From contig NZ_QBUD01000019.1 of the NCBI RefSeq assembly GCF_003058085.1, positions 1 through 52,363 of the forward strand: a DNA stretch of 52,363 bases, given 5' to 3'. This DNA comes from Yoonia sediminilitoris. GTDB lineage: Bacteria > Pseudomonadota > Alphaproteobacteria > Rhodobacterales > Rhodobacteraceae. A model generated the notes under the pieces. That model was not told where the DNA came from. It saw only the letters and a list, made by a program, of their open reading frames with translations, and ran no database searches. How positions within the stretch are numbered: the stretch's first letter is position 1; every line of letters begins with the position of its first letter. Below are positions 42,801 to 51,792 of the stretch, piece by piece. Position numbers and translations under genes: made by a program.

Positions 42801-43448
42801 ATGACGCCCAAGGAACGTATCGCCCGCCGTGTCGCGCAGGAAATCGTGCCGGGAACGCTGGTCAATCTCGGAATCGGTCTGCCGAGCCTCGTGGCCAGTT
42901 TTGTGCCCTCAGAGGCCGGCGTGTTTTTTCAGTCCGAAAACGGTGTCATCGGCCTTGGCGCACGGCCGCCCGAAGGGATGGAAGATCCGGACCTGACGGA
43001 TGCGGGCGGCGGTTTCGTGACCGCTGTTCCGGGCGCCGCGGCCATCGACAGCGCGATGAGTTTTGGCCTGATCCGCGGCGGTCATATTGACGTGACGGTG
43101 CTGGGTGGCTTGCAAGTGGATGAGACCGGTCATCTGGCCAACTGGATGATCCCTGGAAAGATGGTGCCGGGCATGGGCGGCGCAATGGACCTTGCGACCG
43201 GAGCGCGTCGTGTGATTGTCGCGATGCAGCACGTTGCAAAGGATGTCAGCAAGGTCGTCAGAAGATGCGACCTGCCACTGACATCGAGCAGGCCCATCGA
43301 CCTGCTGGTCACGGATATGGGCGTGTTTGAGGTGCGCGAATCCCGTCTGACCCTGACGGAAATCGCGCCAGGCCTGACGCTGGAGAAGGTGGCGAACGCA
43401 ACAGAGGCGCGTTTTGAGACGGCGGACAACCTCGGAATAATGGCGTAG
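42801..43448 (+). CDS. CoA-transferase subunit B
   Basis: A 215-residue beta subunit. The catalytic Glu is E46 in FFQSENGVIGLG, the signature of family I CoA-transferases (AtoA/ScoB). GGGHID-like and GLQVDETGHLANWMIPGK segments follow as expected. Its ATG comes directly after the stop of subunit A, so the pair is co-translated. It probably transfers CoA between acetoacetate and succinyl-CoA or an acyl-CoA made by BKACE. Confidence 0.93.
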   Translation: MTPKERIARRVAQEIVPGTLVNLGIGLPSLVASFVPSEAGVFFQSENGVIGLGARPPEGMEDPDLTDAGGGFVTAVPGAAAIDSAMSFGLIRGGHIDVTVLGGLQVDETGHLANWMIPGKMVPGMGGAMDLATGARRVIVAMQHVAKDVSKVVRRCDLPLTSSRPIDLLVTDMGVFEVRESRLTLTEIAPGLTLEKVANATEARFETADNLGIMA

Positions 43449-43479
43449 CCACAAACTGGCCGCTTCAAGGAGAGTAAAC

Positions 43480-44421
43480 ATGACCAAGATAGCCACCATC
43501 GGATGCGGTTTGATCGGGCAGGGCTGGGCAACTGTCTTTGCCAAAGCGGGATTCGATGTCGCGATGTACGACCCCGCGCCGGCGGCGGCTGAGCACGCCC
43601 TTGCCGCAATGACGCAAAGGGTAGCGGATCTGGTTGCCTTCGACCTCATCGCATCCTCTGACGCCCCCGCTATCTTGAACCGCCTCACGGTCGCGACAAG
43701 TCTCGAAGAGGCCTTGCAAGACGTCGTCTATGTTCAGGAAAGCGGACCTGAGCGCGTCGAGGTAAAACGCGAGATCACCGAAAGACTGGACACGCTTGCC
43801 GCCCCTGACGTGCCCATCGGCAGCTCGACCTCCGGTATCTCGGCCTCGCGCTATTGCGAGGATATCACCGGACGGCACCGCTGCCTTGTCGTGCACCCGA
43901 TCAATCCACCGCATCTCATCCCGGCGGTCGAGATCGTGCCGACCCAATGGACCGATCCCAGAATCGTGTCCATAACGACAGAGCTCATGCGGGCCTGCGG
44001 GCGCGAAACCATCGTTCTGACCAAGGAAATCGATGGTTTTGTGGTCAACCGTCTTCAGGGTGCGCTGTTGGAAGAGGCATTCAAGCTGGTCGGCAGCGGC
44101 ATCGTATCGGCCTCAGATCTCGACAAGGCCATTTGTGACGGGCTCGGTTTGCGCTGGTCCTTCATGGGGCCGATGCAGACGATCCACCTCAATGCGCCAG
44201 AAGGGGTCGAACAATACGTCGAACGTTATGGCGCAATGTATCGCGGCTTTGGTCTTGGTCCCTACGATGACGTCGACTGGAAAGAGATCGTCGACTCCGG
44301 CCTGAAGGCTCAGTTGGAAACCCTGATCCCCGTCGCAGACATTCCCACAAAGCAAGCGGAACGTGACCGAAAGCTGATGGCCCTGCTGCGCCACAAGGCG
44401 CGAGAGCAGACCGACCATTGA
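43480..44421 (+). CDS. 3-hydroxyacyl-CoA dehydrogenase family, lambda-crystallin/L-gulonate 3-dehydrogenase-like
   Basis: A 313-residue NAD-dependent dehydrogenase. The Rossmann loop GCGLIG is at 8-13, the catalytic His is H139 in VVHPINPPHLIPAVEIVP, and the C-terminal helical domain has FVVNRLQGALLEEAFKLV. The HPINPP pattern matches CRYL1-type enzymes, which oxidise the 3-hydroxyl of a free hydroxy acid, rather than CoA-ester enzymes or carnitine dehydrogenase (HPYNP). This would form the beta-keto acid that BKACE needs. No fused thioesterase is present. AAGGAG precedes the ATG. Confidence 0.9.
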   Translation: MTKIATIGCGLIGQGWATVFAKAGFDVAMYDPAPAAAEHALAAMTQRVADLVAFDLIASSDAPAILNRLTVATSLEEALQDVVYVQESGPERVEVKREITERLDTLAAPDVPIGSSTSGISASRYCEDITGRHRCLVVHPINPPHLIPAVEIVPTQWTDPRIVSITTELMRACGRETIVLTKEIDGFVVNRLQGALLEEAFKLVGSGIVSASDLDKAICDGLGLRWSFMGPMQTIHLNAPEGVEQYVERYGAMYRGFGLGPYDDVDWKEIVDSGLKAQLETLIPVADIPTKQAERDRKLMALLRHKAREQTDH

Positions 44422-44454
44422 TCCGCTCCCAACACACCTCAGGAGTAACTGAAC

Positions 44455-45981
44455 ATGTCCAGCCAACAAATCCTTAAGCTTCACGAGAGCGACAATATCA
44501 CAGTGGCCCTGCGCCAGATCGAGTCCGGGACTGCGTTGGCATCCACCGGCCTCAATGCGCTCGACAAGATCCCGTCAGGGCACAAGGTGGCCATGGAATC
44601 CATTGCCGCTGGCCAACAAATCACCAAATACGGTCAGATCATCGGGGTCGCCACGCAGGACATTCCCGCAGGCTCCCACGTGCATGTGCACAACGTCGCG
44701 ATGGCCAGCTTCGAGCGCAGCGAGACCTTCGGCTCCAAGGCCCGCGACACGCACATCCTGCCTGTTGCGGACCGTGCGACCTTTGAAGGCTATCGCCGTA
44801 CCAGGGGCGCCGTGGGCACACGGAATTATGTAGGCATCGTCACATCGGTGAACTGCTCGGCCTCTGCTGCCAAGCTGCTGACAAAGGAAGCTGAACGCTC
44901 CGGTCTGCTGGACGCCTATCCTGGCGTCGATGGTATTGTGCCCATCGTGCATGGCGCTGGCTGCTGTATCGGAACCGATGACGACGCCTTTCGCAAACTT
45001 CAACGGGCGATCTGGGGCTATGCCACGCATCCGAATTTCGCATCGGTCCTGATGTTGGGTCTGGGGTGCGAGGCCAACCAAATCCCCTTGATGCTCGAAG
45101 CCTATGGACGACCCGAAGACGACAGCTTTCAGTATTACACGCTGCAAAGCGCAGGCGGCACGCGCAAGTCCATTGAAAAGGGCCTGGTGTGGCTTGAAAC
45201 CGCCTTGCAGAAAGCGGCCCTTGCGCAGCGCGAACCGATCGATGCCTCTCATCTGAGTCTGGCGCTGCAATGCGGTGGCTCTGATGGCTATTCCGGGATC
45301 ACGGCGAATCCGGCACTTGGCCATGCCGTTGATCTTCTTGTCAGGAACGGCGGCACCGCGGCCTTGGCGGAAACGCCCGAAATCTACGGAGCCGAGAACC
45401 TGTTGACGGATCGCGCCGCAAGCCCCGAGGTCGGCCGGAAACTGGTCGATCTTCTGGAATGGTGGGAAGACTACGCTGCCAAGCACGGTTCCGAAATGAA
45501 CAACAATCCGACCCCGGGTAACAAGATGGGCGGTCTGACCACCATTCTTGAAAAATCGCTTGGCGCGGTCGCGAAGGCCGGAAGCACCAACCTGACCGGC
45601 GTTTACGAATATGGCGAGAGGATCACGGCCAAGGGGCTCGTCTTCGTGGACAGCCCCGGATACGATCCGGTTTCGCTGACCGGAGAGGTCGCGTCGGGCT
45701 GCAACATGATCTGTTTCACCACGGGCCGCGGATCGTGCTACGGAAACAAACCCGTTCCGTCGATCAAGATCGCCTCGAACAGCACCATGTATCATCACAT
45801 GGTGGACGATATGGACATCAATTGCGGTACCATTGCCGAGGGTTCGGAAACCGTTGCCGAAGCGAGAGATAGGATCTTTCGCTCCATTCTCGAAACGGCC
45901 TCGGGCAAACCAACGAAGTCTGAAGAACTCGACATCGGCGATGCGGAATTCGCGCCATGGCAAACCTATGCTCAGATGTAG
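44455..45981 (+). CDS. UxaA-family dehydratase (altronate/galactarate type)
   Basis: A 508-residue hydro-lyase with an N-terminal SAF domain (about 1-90: LALDK-like turn, GSHVHVHNVAM) and a large catalytic domain. In that domain NYVGIVTSVNCSASAAKLL, VHGAGCCIG and CGGSDGYSGITANPALG are family landmarks. The Cys residues of VNCSAS and HGAGCC may bind the metal. Known members remove water from aldonates or aldarates to give 2-keto-3-deoxy acids. It ends the operon 33 bases after the dehydrogenase. No KDG-type aldolase or kinase is nearby, so its product must be used by the other enzymes or it acts on an unusual acid. Confidence 0.93.
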   Translation: MSSQQILKLHESDNITVALRQIESGTALASTGLNALDKIPSGHKVAMESIAAGQQITKYGQIIGVATQDIPAGSHVHVHNVAMASFERSETFGSKARDTHILPVADRATFEGYRRTRGAVGTRNYVGIVTSVNCSASAAKLLTKEAERSGLLDAYPGVDGIVPIVHGAGCCIGTDDDAFRKLQRAIWGYATHPNFASVLMLGLGCEANQIPLMLEAYGRPEDDSFQYYTLQSAGGTRKSIEKGLVWLETALQKAALAQREPIDASHLSLALQCGGSDGYSGITANPALGHAVDLLVRNGGTAALAETPEIYGAENLLTDRAASPEVGRKLVDLLEWWEDYAAKHGSEMNNNPTPGNKMGGLTTILEKSLGAVAKAGSTNLTGVYEYGERITAKGLVFVDSPGYDPVSLTGEVASGCNMICFTTGRGSCYGNKPVPSIKIASNSTMYHHMVDDMDINCGTIAEGSETVAEARDRIFRSILETASGKPTKSEELDIGDAEFAPWQTYAQM

Positions 45982-46078
45982 GCGCGGCTGTCGAAGCCAC
46001 CTACACACTCCGGAGAAGGCTTGAAATCCTTGTGCCGCCCGAACTGAATCGGAAGAGTCCCGCTCTGATCGACGGTAT

Positions 46079-46327
46079 ATGAGGCTTCGCAAAAGTTATC
46101 CTTTGGACATTGCCGACGAAATTGATGCGGGACAGGACACGATTAGCATGGATCAAGCCCTGAAACCTGACGAGATGATACTTGCGCCAATGCCGTGTGA
46201 GGATCGCCATAAACGATGGCTCCTCGTGCAGACCATCGCGCCAACCGATGACCCCAGCGACAATGATTGGCGGCTTCAGGCACTGGTCATGGCGAAAGCT
46301 CCAGTCAGGTCAACAACGGCAGATTAG
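46079..46327 (+). CDS. small hypothetical protein
   Basis: An 82-residue acidic frame with no recognised family and no clear ribosome site (only GACGG). It lies 98 bases after the UxaA-family gene in the same direction. The codon pattern is not obviously random and there is no better frame on the other strand, but the call is weak. Bases 46328-46495 hold no other gene that I can support. Confidence 0.3.
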   Translation: MRLRKSYPLDIADEIDAGQDTISMDQALKPDEMILAPMPCEDRHKRWLLVQTIAPTDDPSDNDWRLQALVMAKAPVRSTTAD

Positions 46328-46495
46328 ACCATCCCGCGATCACACCGCATACACACTTGCGTCAGCCTCCCTCACCGAAAACTGCTCTATGATTGCGCAG
46401 AGTCTATCCCATAGCGTTTTGGTGTCCTTCGTCATGTAAAATGGAACATCAGAGCGGCTTGAGCATTGTAGGCTCTGGCACGTTTGTGTGATTGA

Positions 46496-46695
46496 TTATG
46501 CGGCTTGTTTTTGATGTTGCAAGCGCCGGTGTTGGGTTAACTGTTTCTTGATCTTCTTCCTTTCCCTGAGAATGGCTTTGTCGCGGCCGAAGTAGACGTC
46601 GGCGGGTGTGACGTTGTTCAGGCTCTCGTGGTAACGCTGGTTGTTGTAATACTCGACGAAGGCCCCGATTTGGCGTTCGAGATCACCGGGTATGG
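46496..46695 (-). pseudogene. IS3-family transposase (orfB), C-terminal remnant
   Basis: The minus strand reads about 65 residues: IPGDLERQIGAFVEYYNNQR, then YHESLNNVTPADVYFGRDKA and a basic tail, ending at TAA (46496-46498). This is the typical rve-type tail of IS3 transposases, where YYNNxRYHESLN follows the last catalytic Glu. The rest is missing beyond about 46695. It lies between the catabolic operon and the recombinase gene and marks the border of the mobile region. Confidence 0.8.
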
Positions 46696-46826
46696 AACAG
46701 GTTTTCTATGCTGAATGACGGGGCACTTAGGTTGAGCCAACAGACTGCTCGAACGTGCAGTGCAATGTCTTATGTCAGGGCTCTTTTTGGCACTTCTTGT
46801 TCGGGAATACCTCTCCATCCCCTTTT

Positions 46827-48515
46827 TCATAGGAGTTGCTCGGTCTTCCCTTTGCCACGCCGAAAGTGCGCGTAGGTTCGGTCAAGGTCAATGCGCCCTC
46901 CCGCAACCAACGATCCTTGCGATAGCAAGTTGTCTAGCGCCTCGGCCTCCGAAAGGAAGTCGGGGTTTTTCTTTCCTGCGGCAAAGCGCAGGATTGCGCC
47001 CAGATCGCCGCGCAGGATGATCGCCAATTCCTCGTTGTCAGGCATGAGCGTTACTTGCTCGATCAACGACCGCAGCACATCGACCGCTGGTCCGCGGTCC
47101 TCCTCGCGCTGCAGGTTCTCGCAGAGCTTGCCGACCCGCTCCTGATAGACATGCGCCATGTTTGGATGCAGCAGGGGCGGCGGTTCATCGGCATTCGCCA
47201 GCAACTCAGCCAGTTCGGCTTTGCGTGCTTCCAGCTTTTCGGCTTTGTCCTTCAGCTTGAGCGGCGGGTAGCCCTGAAAAATGGCCTCGACCATCTTGTC
47301 CAACTCACGATCAACCCGTTCAAACTCTCGCTGCCATCCTACCAGATCCGCGCCACGCTCGATCCGAAGGCGGTTCACCTCGCGCGTGAACTCGGAACAT
47401 AACTCTTTGAAGAGCTCCGGCTCCATCAAGTGTTTGCGGAGGCCGTTCAGTATCGAAGCTTCCAAAGCATCGCGGCGGATATTCATCCGATTGCTGCATG
47501 TCCCTTTGTTCCGGGCCGTCGAACAACCCAGCAGGTCTTTTGAGATCAGGGAATAGCCACCGCCACAGCATCCGCATTTGATGAGGCCCCCCAACAGGTG
47601 CTTGGGCCGCCTGCGATCATTCATTGGATTGCCGCTGTCCCCGGTTGTATCGAACGCCAGGCTGGCTTGTCGCGCCTTGACGTCATCCCATATCGACTGA
47701 TCGACAATCCGCAGGCCAGGCACTTCGTGCACAACCCATTCGCTTTCCGGGTTCGGGCGAGACACTCGCCTGCCGGTGTCAGGATCCTTCATGTAGCGCA
47801 GCCGGTTCCAGACCAGCCGCCCGATGTAGAGTTCGTTGTTGAGAATACCTGTGCCGCGCTTGGGGTTGCCGTGGATCGTCGAAGGCCCCCATTCCTTGCC
47901 CTGCGGGCCTGCAATGCCTTCCTCGTTCAAGGTCATTGCAATGGTGCGCGACGATTGCCCAGCAAGGTAGTCGCGAAAGATCCGCCGCACGACAGCCGCT
48001 TCGATCGGATTGATCTCGCGTTCCCCTCGGTCATCCGGGTCCGCGGTCCGAACCACGTCATAGCCAAAGCAGAGACCGCCGCCGGACCTCCCCATTTCCA
48101 CCCGACCGCGCAGGCCGCGCCGGGTCTTGTCCGCGAGGTCCTTCAGAAAGAGCGCGCCCATCGTCCCTTTCAGGCCGATATGCAGTTCGCTGACCTCGCC
48201 TTCAGACAGTGTCACGATGCTCACATCCGCAAAACGCATCCGTTTGTAGAGCCCGGCGATATCTTCTTGGTCACGCGAAAGCCGATCTAGCGATTCCGTG
48301 AGGATTACGTCGAAACGTCGCTTGAGTCCGTCGGCGATCAGTTCCTGAACGCCTGGACGGAGGAGCGAGGCACCGGAGATCGCGCGATCCGTATAGCTGT
48401 CGATAATCGTCCAGCCTTCGCGTTCCGCACGCGCACGACAGATGCGCAGTTGATCCTCAATGGACGCATCGCGTTGATTGTCCGATGAATACCGTGCGTA
48501 AAGTGCTGCTTTCAT
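46827..48515 (-). CDS. large serine recombinase family protein
   Basis: A 562-residue site-specific recombinase. The resolvase domain (1 to about 145) has the nucleophile S10 in LYARYSSDNQ and DRLSRDQED. The Recombinase domain follows (about 165-270: GLCFGYDVVR, GWGPSTIHGN-like and LYIGRLVWNR). Then come a zinc ribbon (IKCGCCGGGYS with CSTARNKGTCSN, about 325-360) and a coiled-coil stretch (about 395-450). Such enzymes integrate and excise genomic islands. Its ATG is 12 bases after a short conserved ORF. A truncated parB and a DUF932 gene nearby support an integrated plasmid-like element. Confidence 0.93.
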   Translation of the reverse strand: MKAALYARYSSDNQRDASIEDQLRICRARAEREGWTIIDSYTDRAISGASLLRPGVQELIADGLKRRFDVILTESLDRLSRDQEDIAGLYKRMRFADVSIVTLSEGEVSELHIGLKGTMGALFLKDLADKTRRGLRGRVEMGRSGGGLCFGYDVVRTADPDDRGEREINPIEAAVVRRIFRDYLAGQSSRTIAMTLNEEGIAGPQGKEWGPSTIHGNPKRGTGILNNELYIGRLVWNRLRYMKDPDTGRRVSRPNPESEWVVHEVPGLRIVDQSIWDDVKARQASLAFDTTGDSGNPMNDRRRPKHLLGGLIKCGCCGGGYSLISKDLLGCSTARNKGTCSNRMNIRRDALEASILNGLRKHLMEPELFKELCSEFTREVNRLRIERGADLVGWQREFERVDRELDKMVEAIFQGYPPLKLKDKAEKLEARKAELAELLANADEPPPLLHPNMAHVYQERVGKLCENLQREEDRGPAVDVLRSLIEQVTLMPDNEELAIILRGDLGAILRFAAGKKNPDFLSEAEALDNLLSQGSLVAGGRIDLDRTYAHFRRGKGKTEQLL

Positions 48516-48527
48516 ATGCTCACCTCC

Positions 48528-48650
48528 CTAATCGCGGGGGCGAGTCTGTCCATGACGCGCGGTTTCCGCTTCGACAAAATCTCTTGCAGCTTGCCGTGCC
48601 AGCAGGCGAACCAAGTTGACCAGACGCGGGTCATCGCTTGCACGTCCCAC
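48528..48650 (-). CDS. short conserved ORF upstream of the recombinase
   Basis: A 40-residue frame with GTG start reads DDPRLVNLVRLLARQAARDF and ends HGQTRPRD. I recall similar short proteins (pattern DPRLVxLVxLLARxAA) before serine recombinases in Rhodobacteraceae. No clear ribosome site is visible, and the frame is open further upstream (ATG 48755), so the start is unsure. A different frame of 141 codons (48512-48937) overlaps it and the recombinase start, and is less convincing. Confidence 0.45.
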   Translation of the reverse strand: MGRASDDPRLVNLVRLLARQAARDFVEAETARHGQTRPRD

Positions 48651-49098
48651 GCGCCCGACATCACGATCTGCATTTTCGGCCCTAATTGAGCAACGCCCCG
48701 TCGAGGTATCGCGTGCCGTCTGGCCGCCGTGCTTTCTTTGATCGGTGGGTTCCATAGGGCCAAGCATGACAGACGGTCGCTGACCTTCAAGAAAAAACCA
48801 TGTGGGAAAACAGCGAGTTGCCGCATGCGCTGGCGTGCTTTGGCGTAGGCTGTCGCAGTATGGGAAAGCTTGGCGTCGCACATATAGGCACCGTAAAGGC
48901 CGTAGTTCGAATGCGTGTCAGTCCGAATTCTGTCCATGGCGAGGTCCTCGGCGGACGAATTGCCAGCGCAATCGCCCCGTTCTTAAGGAATGCCACAACC
49001 CGCCCGAATCGCAAAACGGCATTGAATTGGGGTTGCGAGATTTCGCCGTTTGCACGCGCGGCTACTCCGGCGGGAGAGTGAGAGATGGGTTTGGGGAG
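48651..49098. other. gene-poor stretch before the DUF932 leader
   Basis: The only open frames are overlapping ones on both strands with no family match. On the minus strand ATG 48937 has GAGGAC upstream and a 141-codon frame, which could be a genuine island gene of unknown kind, but I cannot support it. No RNA gene was seen. Confidence 0.3.
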
Positions 49099-49155
49099 CC
49101 GTGACGGGCTAGGGCTGGAGGAGTGGCCTCCGGCGCCTGTCGTGGAGGTTTTCCC
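49070..49155 (+). ncRNA. structured leader of the DUF932 gene (cis-regulatory candidate, copy A)
   Basis: A 10-bp outer stem pairs CCGTGACGGG (49099-49108) with CCTGTCGTGG (49136-49145), all positions Watson-Crick or G-U. It encloses a 7-bp hairpin CTGGAGG/CCTCCGG (49115-49121 with 49127-49133), loop AGTGG. The 3' arm overlaps the ribosome site GGAGG (49144-49148), and 10 bases separate the stem from the ATG. The same layout, including the spacing, recurs before parB at 51742-51792. Confidence 0.65.
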
Positions 49156-50352
49156 ATGATTCAGGAACAGAATTTCAATGCGCGCCCCGATGCGAGCGGC
49201 GGCTACAAGGTGGATGTGTCACGCGGCTCGAACGTGGACCGCGTGTCGTCCGAATGGTTTTCGCGGCCCGACGATGAGCGCTACCTGTCACTCGACGACC
49301 TTTTCGCCTCAGTCAAAGGTCGCGCAGAGCGCAGTCGGACGCGCACGGTGGAGAGCGCTGCGATCCGGGTCGAGGCGCATCGCGACAATCCTGAGAAGTT
49401 GGGGCTGGTCTTGCCCGGAGCAGATGAGCCGATTGCGCCAACGCATTGGAGCTTTGGTCAACTGTCCAGCCTCGTCGGCGCGCCTGCCGCCTATTTGCGC
49501 CAGTTGCCCGCACCACTCGCAGGCATCAACTTACAATACGGCCTGACCAACCACCGCGCCGAACAAATCAAGACGCTGGAAACCGGCGACGGGCGCACCG
49601 AACTGCGTGCCGTGACCGGGCCCGGCTATGGCCGCATCTACGATCACGAGCTGGTCTCTGCCGTCCAGTGCATTGCGGGCAATGGCACGGGTGACACGCG
49701 CTGGAAGGTGCCGGGTGTGCTCGACTGGTCGACCGGCATCTACAATCCCCGGGTCGATATCACCAAAGACACCACCACACTTTATGCTTCAGACCGCGAC
49801 GTCTTCCTCTTTCTGGTCGATGATCTGAACCCCATTGAGGCGGGGCTGCTGCCTGACGGCTCGCCAGACCTCTATTTCCGAGGGTTCTACTGCTGGAATT
49901 CGGAGGTCGGAGCCAAGACGCTGGGCATCGCCAGCTTCTACCTGCGCGCGGTATGCCAGAACCGAAACCTCTGGGGCGTCGAGGATTTCCAGGAGATCAA
50001 GATCCGCCACTCCAAGTATGCCGCGTCCCGCTTTGCTCACGAGGCGGCCCCGGCACTTACGCGCTTTGCGGAGTCCTCGCCCGCGCCCTTCATCAACGGC
50101 ATCCGCGCGGCGCGCGAGAAGATCGTCGCGCGATCGGACGAGGACCGTCAGGATTTCCTGCGCAAGCGCGGATTCTCGAAGGCGGAGACGGGGCGGATCG
50201 TCGAGACGGTGCTGGCCGAAGAAGGCCGCTCGCCCGAGAGCGTCTTCGACTTCGTGCAGGGGATCACCGCCATGGCCCGGTCGAAGCCCCAGCAGGATGC
50301 GCGGCTGGTGATGGAGGGGAAGGCGAAGGTGTTGCTAGAGAAAGTGGCGTAG
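49156..50352 (+). CDS. DUF932 domain protein
   Basis: A 398-residue protein of the phage/plasmid-associated DUF932 family (YfjQ/LdsA-like), common on integrative elements and plasmids; its function is unknown. Landmarks are the internal RAVTGPGYGRIYDHELV and GLLPDGSPDLYFRGFYCWNSEVG, then QNRNLWGVEDFQEIKIRHSKYA. ATG 49156 follows GGAGG; eleven further in-frame codons upstream are inside the leader. The C-terminus ends KAKVLLEKVA. It is transcribed toward the low-GC gene and parB and is likely controlled through its leader. Confidence 0.92.
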   Translation: MIQEQNFNARPDASGGYKVDVSRGSNVDRVSSEWFSRPDDERYLSLDDLFASVKGRAERSRTRTVESAAIRVEAHRDNPEKLGLVLPGADEPIAPTHWSFGQLSSLVGAPAAYLRQLPAPLAGINLQYGLTNHRAEQIKTLETGDGRTELRAVTGPGYGRIYDHELVSAVQCIAGNGTGDTRWKVPGVLDWSTGIYNPRVDITKDTTTLYASDRDVFLFLVDDLNPIEAGLLPDGSPDLYFRGFYCWNSEVGAKTLGIASFYLRAVCQNRNLWGVEDFQEIKIRHSKYAASRFAHEAAPALTRFAESSPAPFINGIRAAREKIVARSDEDRQDFLRKRGFSKAETGRIVETVLAEEGRSPESVFDFVQGITAMARSKPQQDARLVMEGKAKVLLEKVA

Positions 50353-50569
50353 GCAGCGAGGTTCTATAGGGGCAGTATACTGGGCCGCATTCCCAAGGCC
50401 ACCAGGCCGATGGCCCTCTCGACCTATAGCGGCGGATGCTGCGGTGTGCATGCATGTCGGCTCCTAGTGTCTTGGCGTGCAGTGCGAGCTTGGCAATGAA
50501 TTGTTGCCAAGCCGCATCTCAGACGGCAACCTTGCGAGCAAAGGCAATAACTTAAGGAGCACAAATTTG

Positions 50570-51583
50570 ATGGAAAAGATTCCTGAGACTATCTGGCCGC
50601 TGCTCAATCACCCATTAATATTGGTTGGCTTTATTATTTTTCTTGCGTTCTCAACTTACCGCGCTCTCTTAGCAGCAGGAGTGATCCCGCCAATTTCACA
50701 ACGCGCAGGTGGAGCCGTTGTTCAATCACTTCTCAGGTACGTATTCTATATTGCAATTATTGGAATGATTTTGGGCTTTGGAATTCGATACTACGAACTT
50801 TATTTAGATAACGGTGCAGGAGAGGAGCAGGAGAGTTTGAGTTTTTCTGAGGTTCAAGTCTCCCTGCGCGGTGAAAGTGGTACAAGTCGAGCCTTTTTAC
50901 AATCTACGTTAGGAACACCTGAACACTCCGATCCAGACGCTACTGGCTTTGATCTGTTTGGTGCAGGTGAAACGCTTTTGTTGGTGGATTATTTTAACGA
51001 AGCAATTGTCGGAAAGGCCATTTTGGGAGATTTGTCCGAGGCTCAAATTTCGCACCCTTTCGGGCTCTACCATTACCCGAAGATCTCCAGTCTCGCCGAT
51101 CTTATCGATGACAATACTTCATGCGAACTAAGCCTGCGTATTCCCAACTGGTTTACTGGCGGAACTGCTGGGAAAGAGCTGGAATTTTTGGCTGTCGGCT
51201 GTGGTAGCGATATAAATTCTCAAGGTTTCCGCGACTGGGGGATCTACACGGATGTCTATTCTTTTAGGGAGGCACTCGATTCCCCAAACGGTACATGGGG
51301 TGAACTATTGGAATCGGCGCGTTGTCAATCGGTAAACTGGTCGGATCCCGACTATACCCACTGCGACAATGAAAACAAAACCTATAGCGTGGGCGTTTCT
51401 ATTGACAGTGCGGAGCTGGCCCAGCTAACGAAGGTAGCGAAAAATATTCCCGTCTGGGGATTCTTTGATTGCAGTTTCCAGTGGTTTGGCCCGGCTTTCG
51501 AGTCTCCAACAGGCTGCTATGAGTTGGATGCGTTAGTGCTGAATCAATATTCTTACATCGCCACACGCTTGAATCTTTGGTGA
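50570..51583 (+). CDS. hypothetical two-TM protein, low GC
   Basis: A 337-residue protein. Two TM segments lie at about 15-34 and 53-75, separated by a short loop with GVIPPISQRAGGAVVQSLLR. A long extramembrane domain (80-337) follows with Cys residues (CELSLR, CGSD, CQSV, CDNENK, CSFQW, CYELD) that might form disulfides. Similar N-terminal two-TM modules occur in many uncharacterised proteins of mobile regions; I cannot name a function. ATG 50570 follows AAGGAG. Base composition is clearly more AT-rich than the DUF932 and parB genes on either side, so this is probably inserted cargo. Confidence 0.75.
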   Translation: MEKIPETIWPLLNHPLILVGFIIFLAFSTYRALLAAGVIPPISQRAGGAVVQSLLRYVFYIAIIGMILGFGIRYYELYLDNGAGEEQESLSFSEVQVSLRGESGTSRAFLQSTLGTPEHSDPDATGFDLFGAGETLLLVDYFNEAIVGKAILGDLSEAQISHPFGLYHYPKISSLADLIDDNTSCELSLRIPNWFTGGTAGKELEFLAVGCGSDINSQGFRDWGIYTDVYSFREALDSPNGTWGELLESARCQSVNWSDPDYTHCDNENKTYSVGVSIDSAELAQLTKVAKNIPVWGFFDCSFQWFGPAFESPTGCYELDALVLNQYSYIATRLNLW

Positions 51584-51741
51584 GAGCCGACGCGCTTAAC
51601 AGATTTAAACCAGATTCAAGATCAGCTGCAAAAAGTATTGCTTCTGGCCAGCTGTTCCCGAGAGATCACATCGCCGAAACGTCATGCCACACAGATACTC
51701 CTCGCCAATCGCCCCCTAGAGTGAGAGGGGTGCCGGGTTTT

Positions 51742-51792
51742 CCGTGACGGGTTTGGAGGTCGGGAGAGAGGCTCCCGGCCGGCCCGTCGCGG
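51742..51792 (+). ncRNA. structured leader of parB (cis-regulatory candidate, copy B)
   Basis: The outer stem pairs CCGTGACGGG (51742-51751) with CCCGTCGCGG (51783-51792), 10 bp with one G-U. The inner hairpin CGGGAG/CTCCCG (51761-51766 with 51772-51777) has the purine loop AGAGG. AGAGTGAGAG lies just upstream, as in copy A. The 3' arm merges into the GGAG ribosome site (51791-51794), and the ATG follows after 10 bases. Bases 51584-51718 hold no recognised feature. Confidence 0.65.

Noticed and set aside
45978..46004. Imperfect hairpin at the stop codon of the UxaA-family gene as terminator
   Set aside because: The stem is interrupted and no T run follows.
44575..46092. 505-codon frame on the minus strand opposite the UxaA-family gene
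   Set aside because: Antisense to a conserved enzyme with motifs throughout; no ribosome site or domain of its own.
46341..46436. 31-codon minus-strand frame starting MTKDTKTLWDRL
   Set aside because: No ribosome site and no family recognised; too short to support alone.
47598..48290. 230-codon frame opposite the serine recombinase
   Set aside because: Shadow of the recombinase coding strand without independent evidence.
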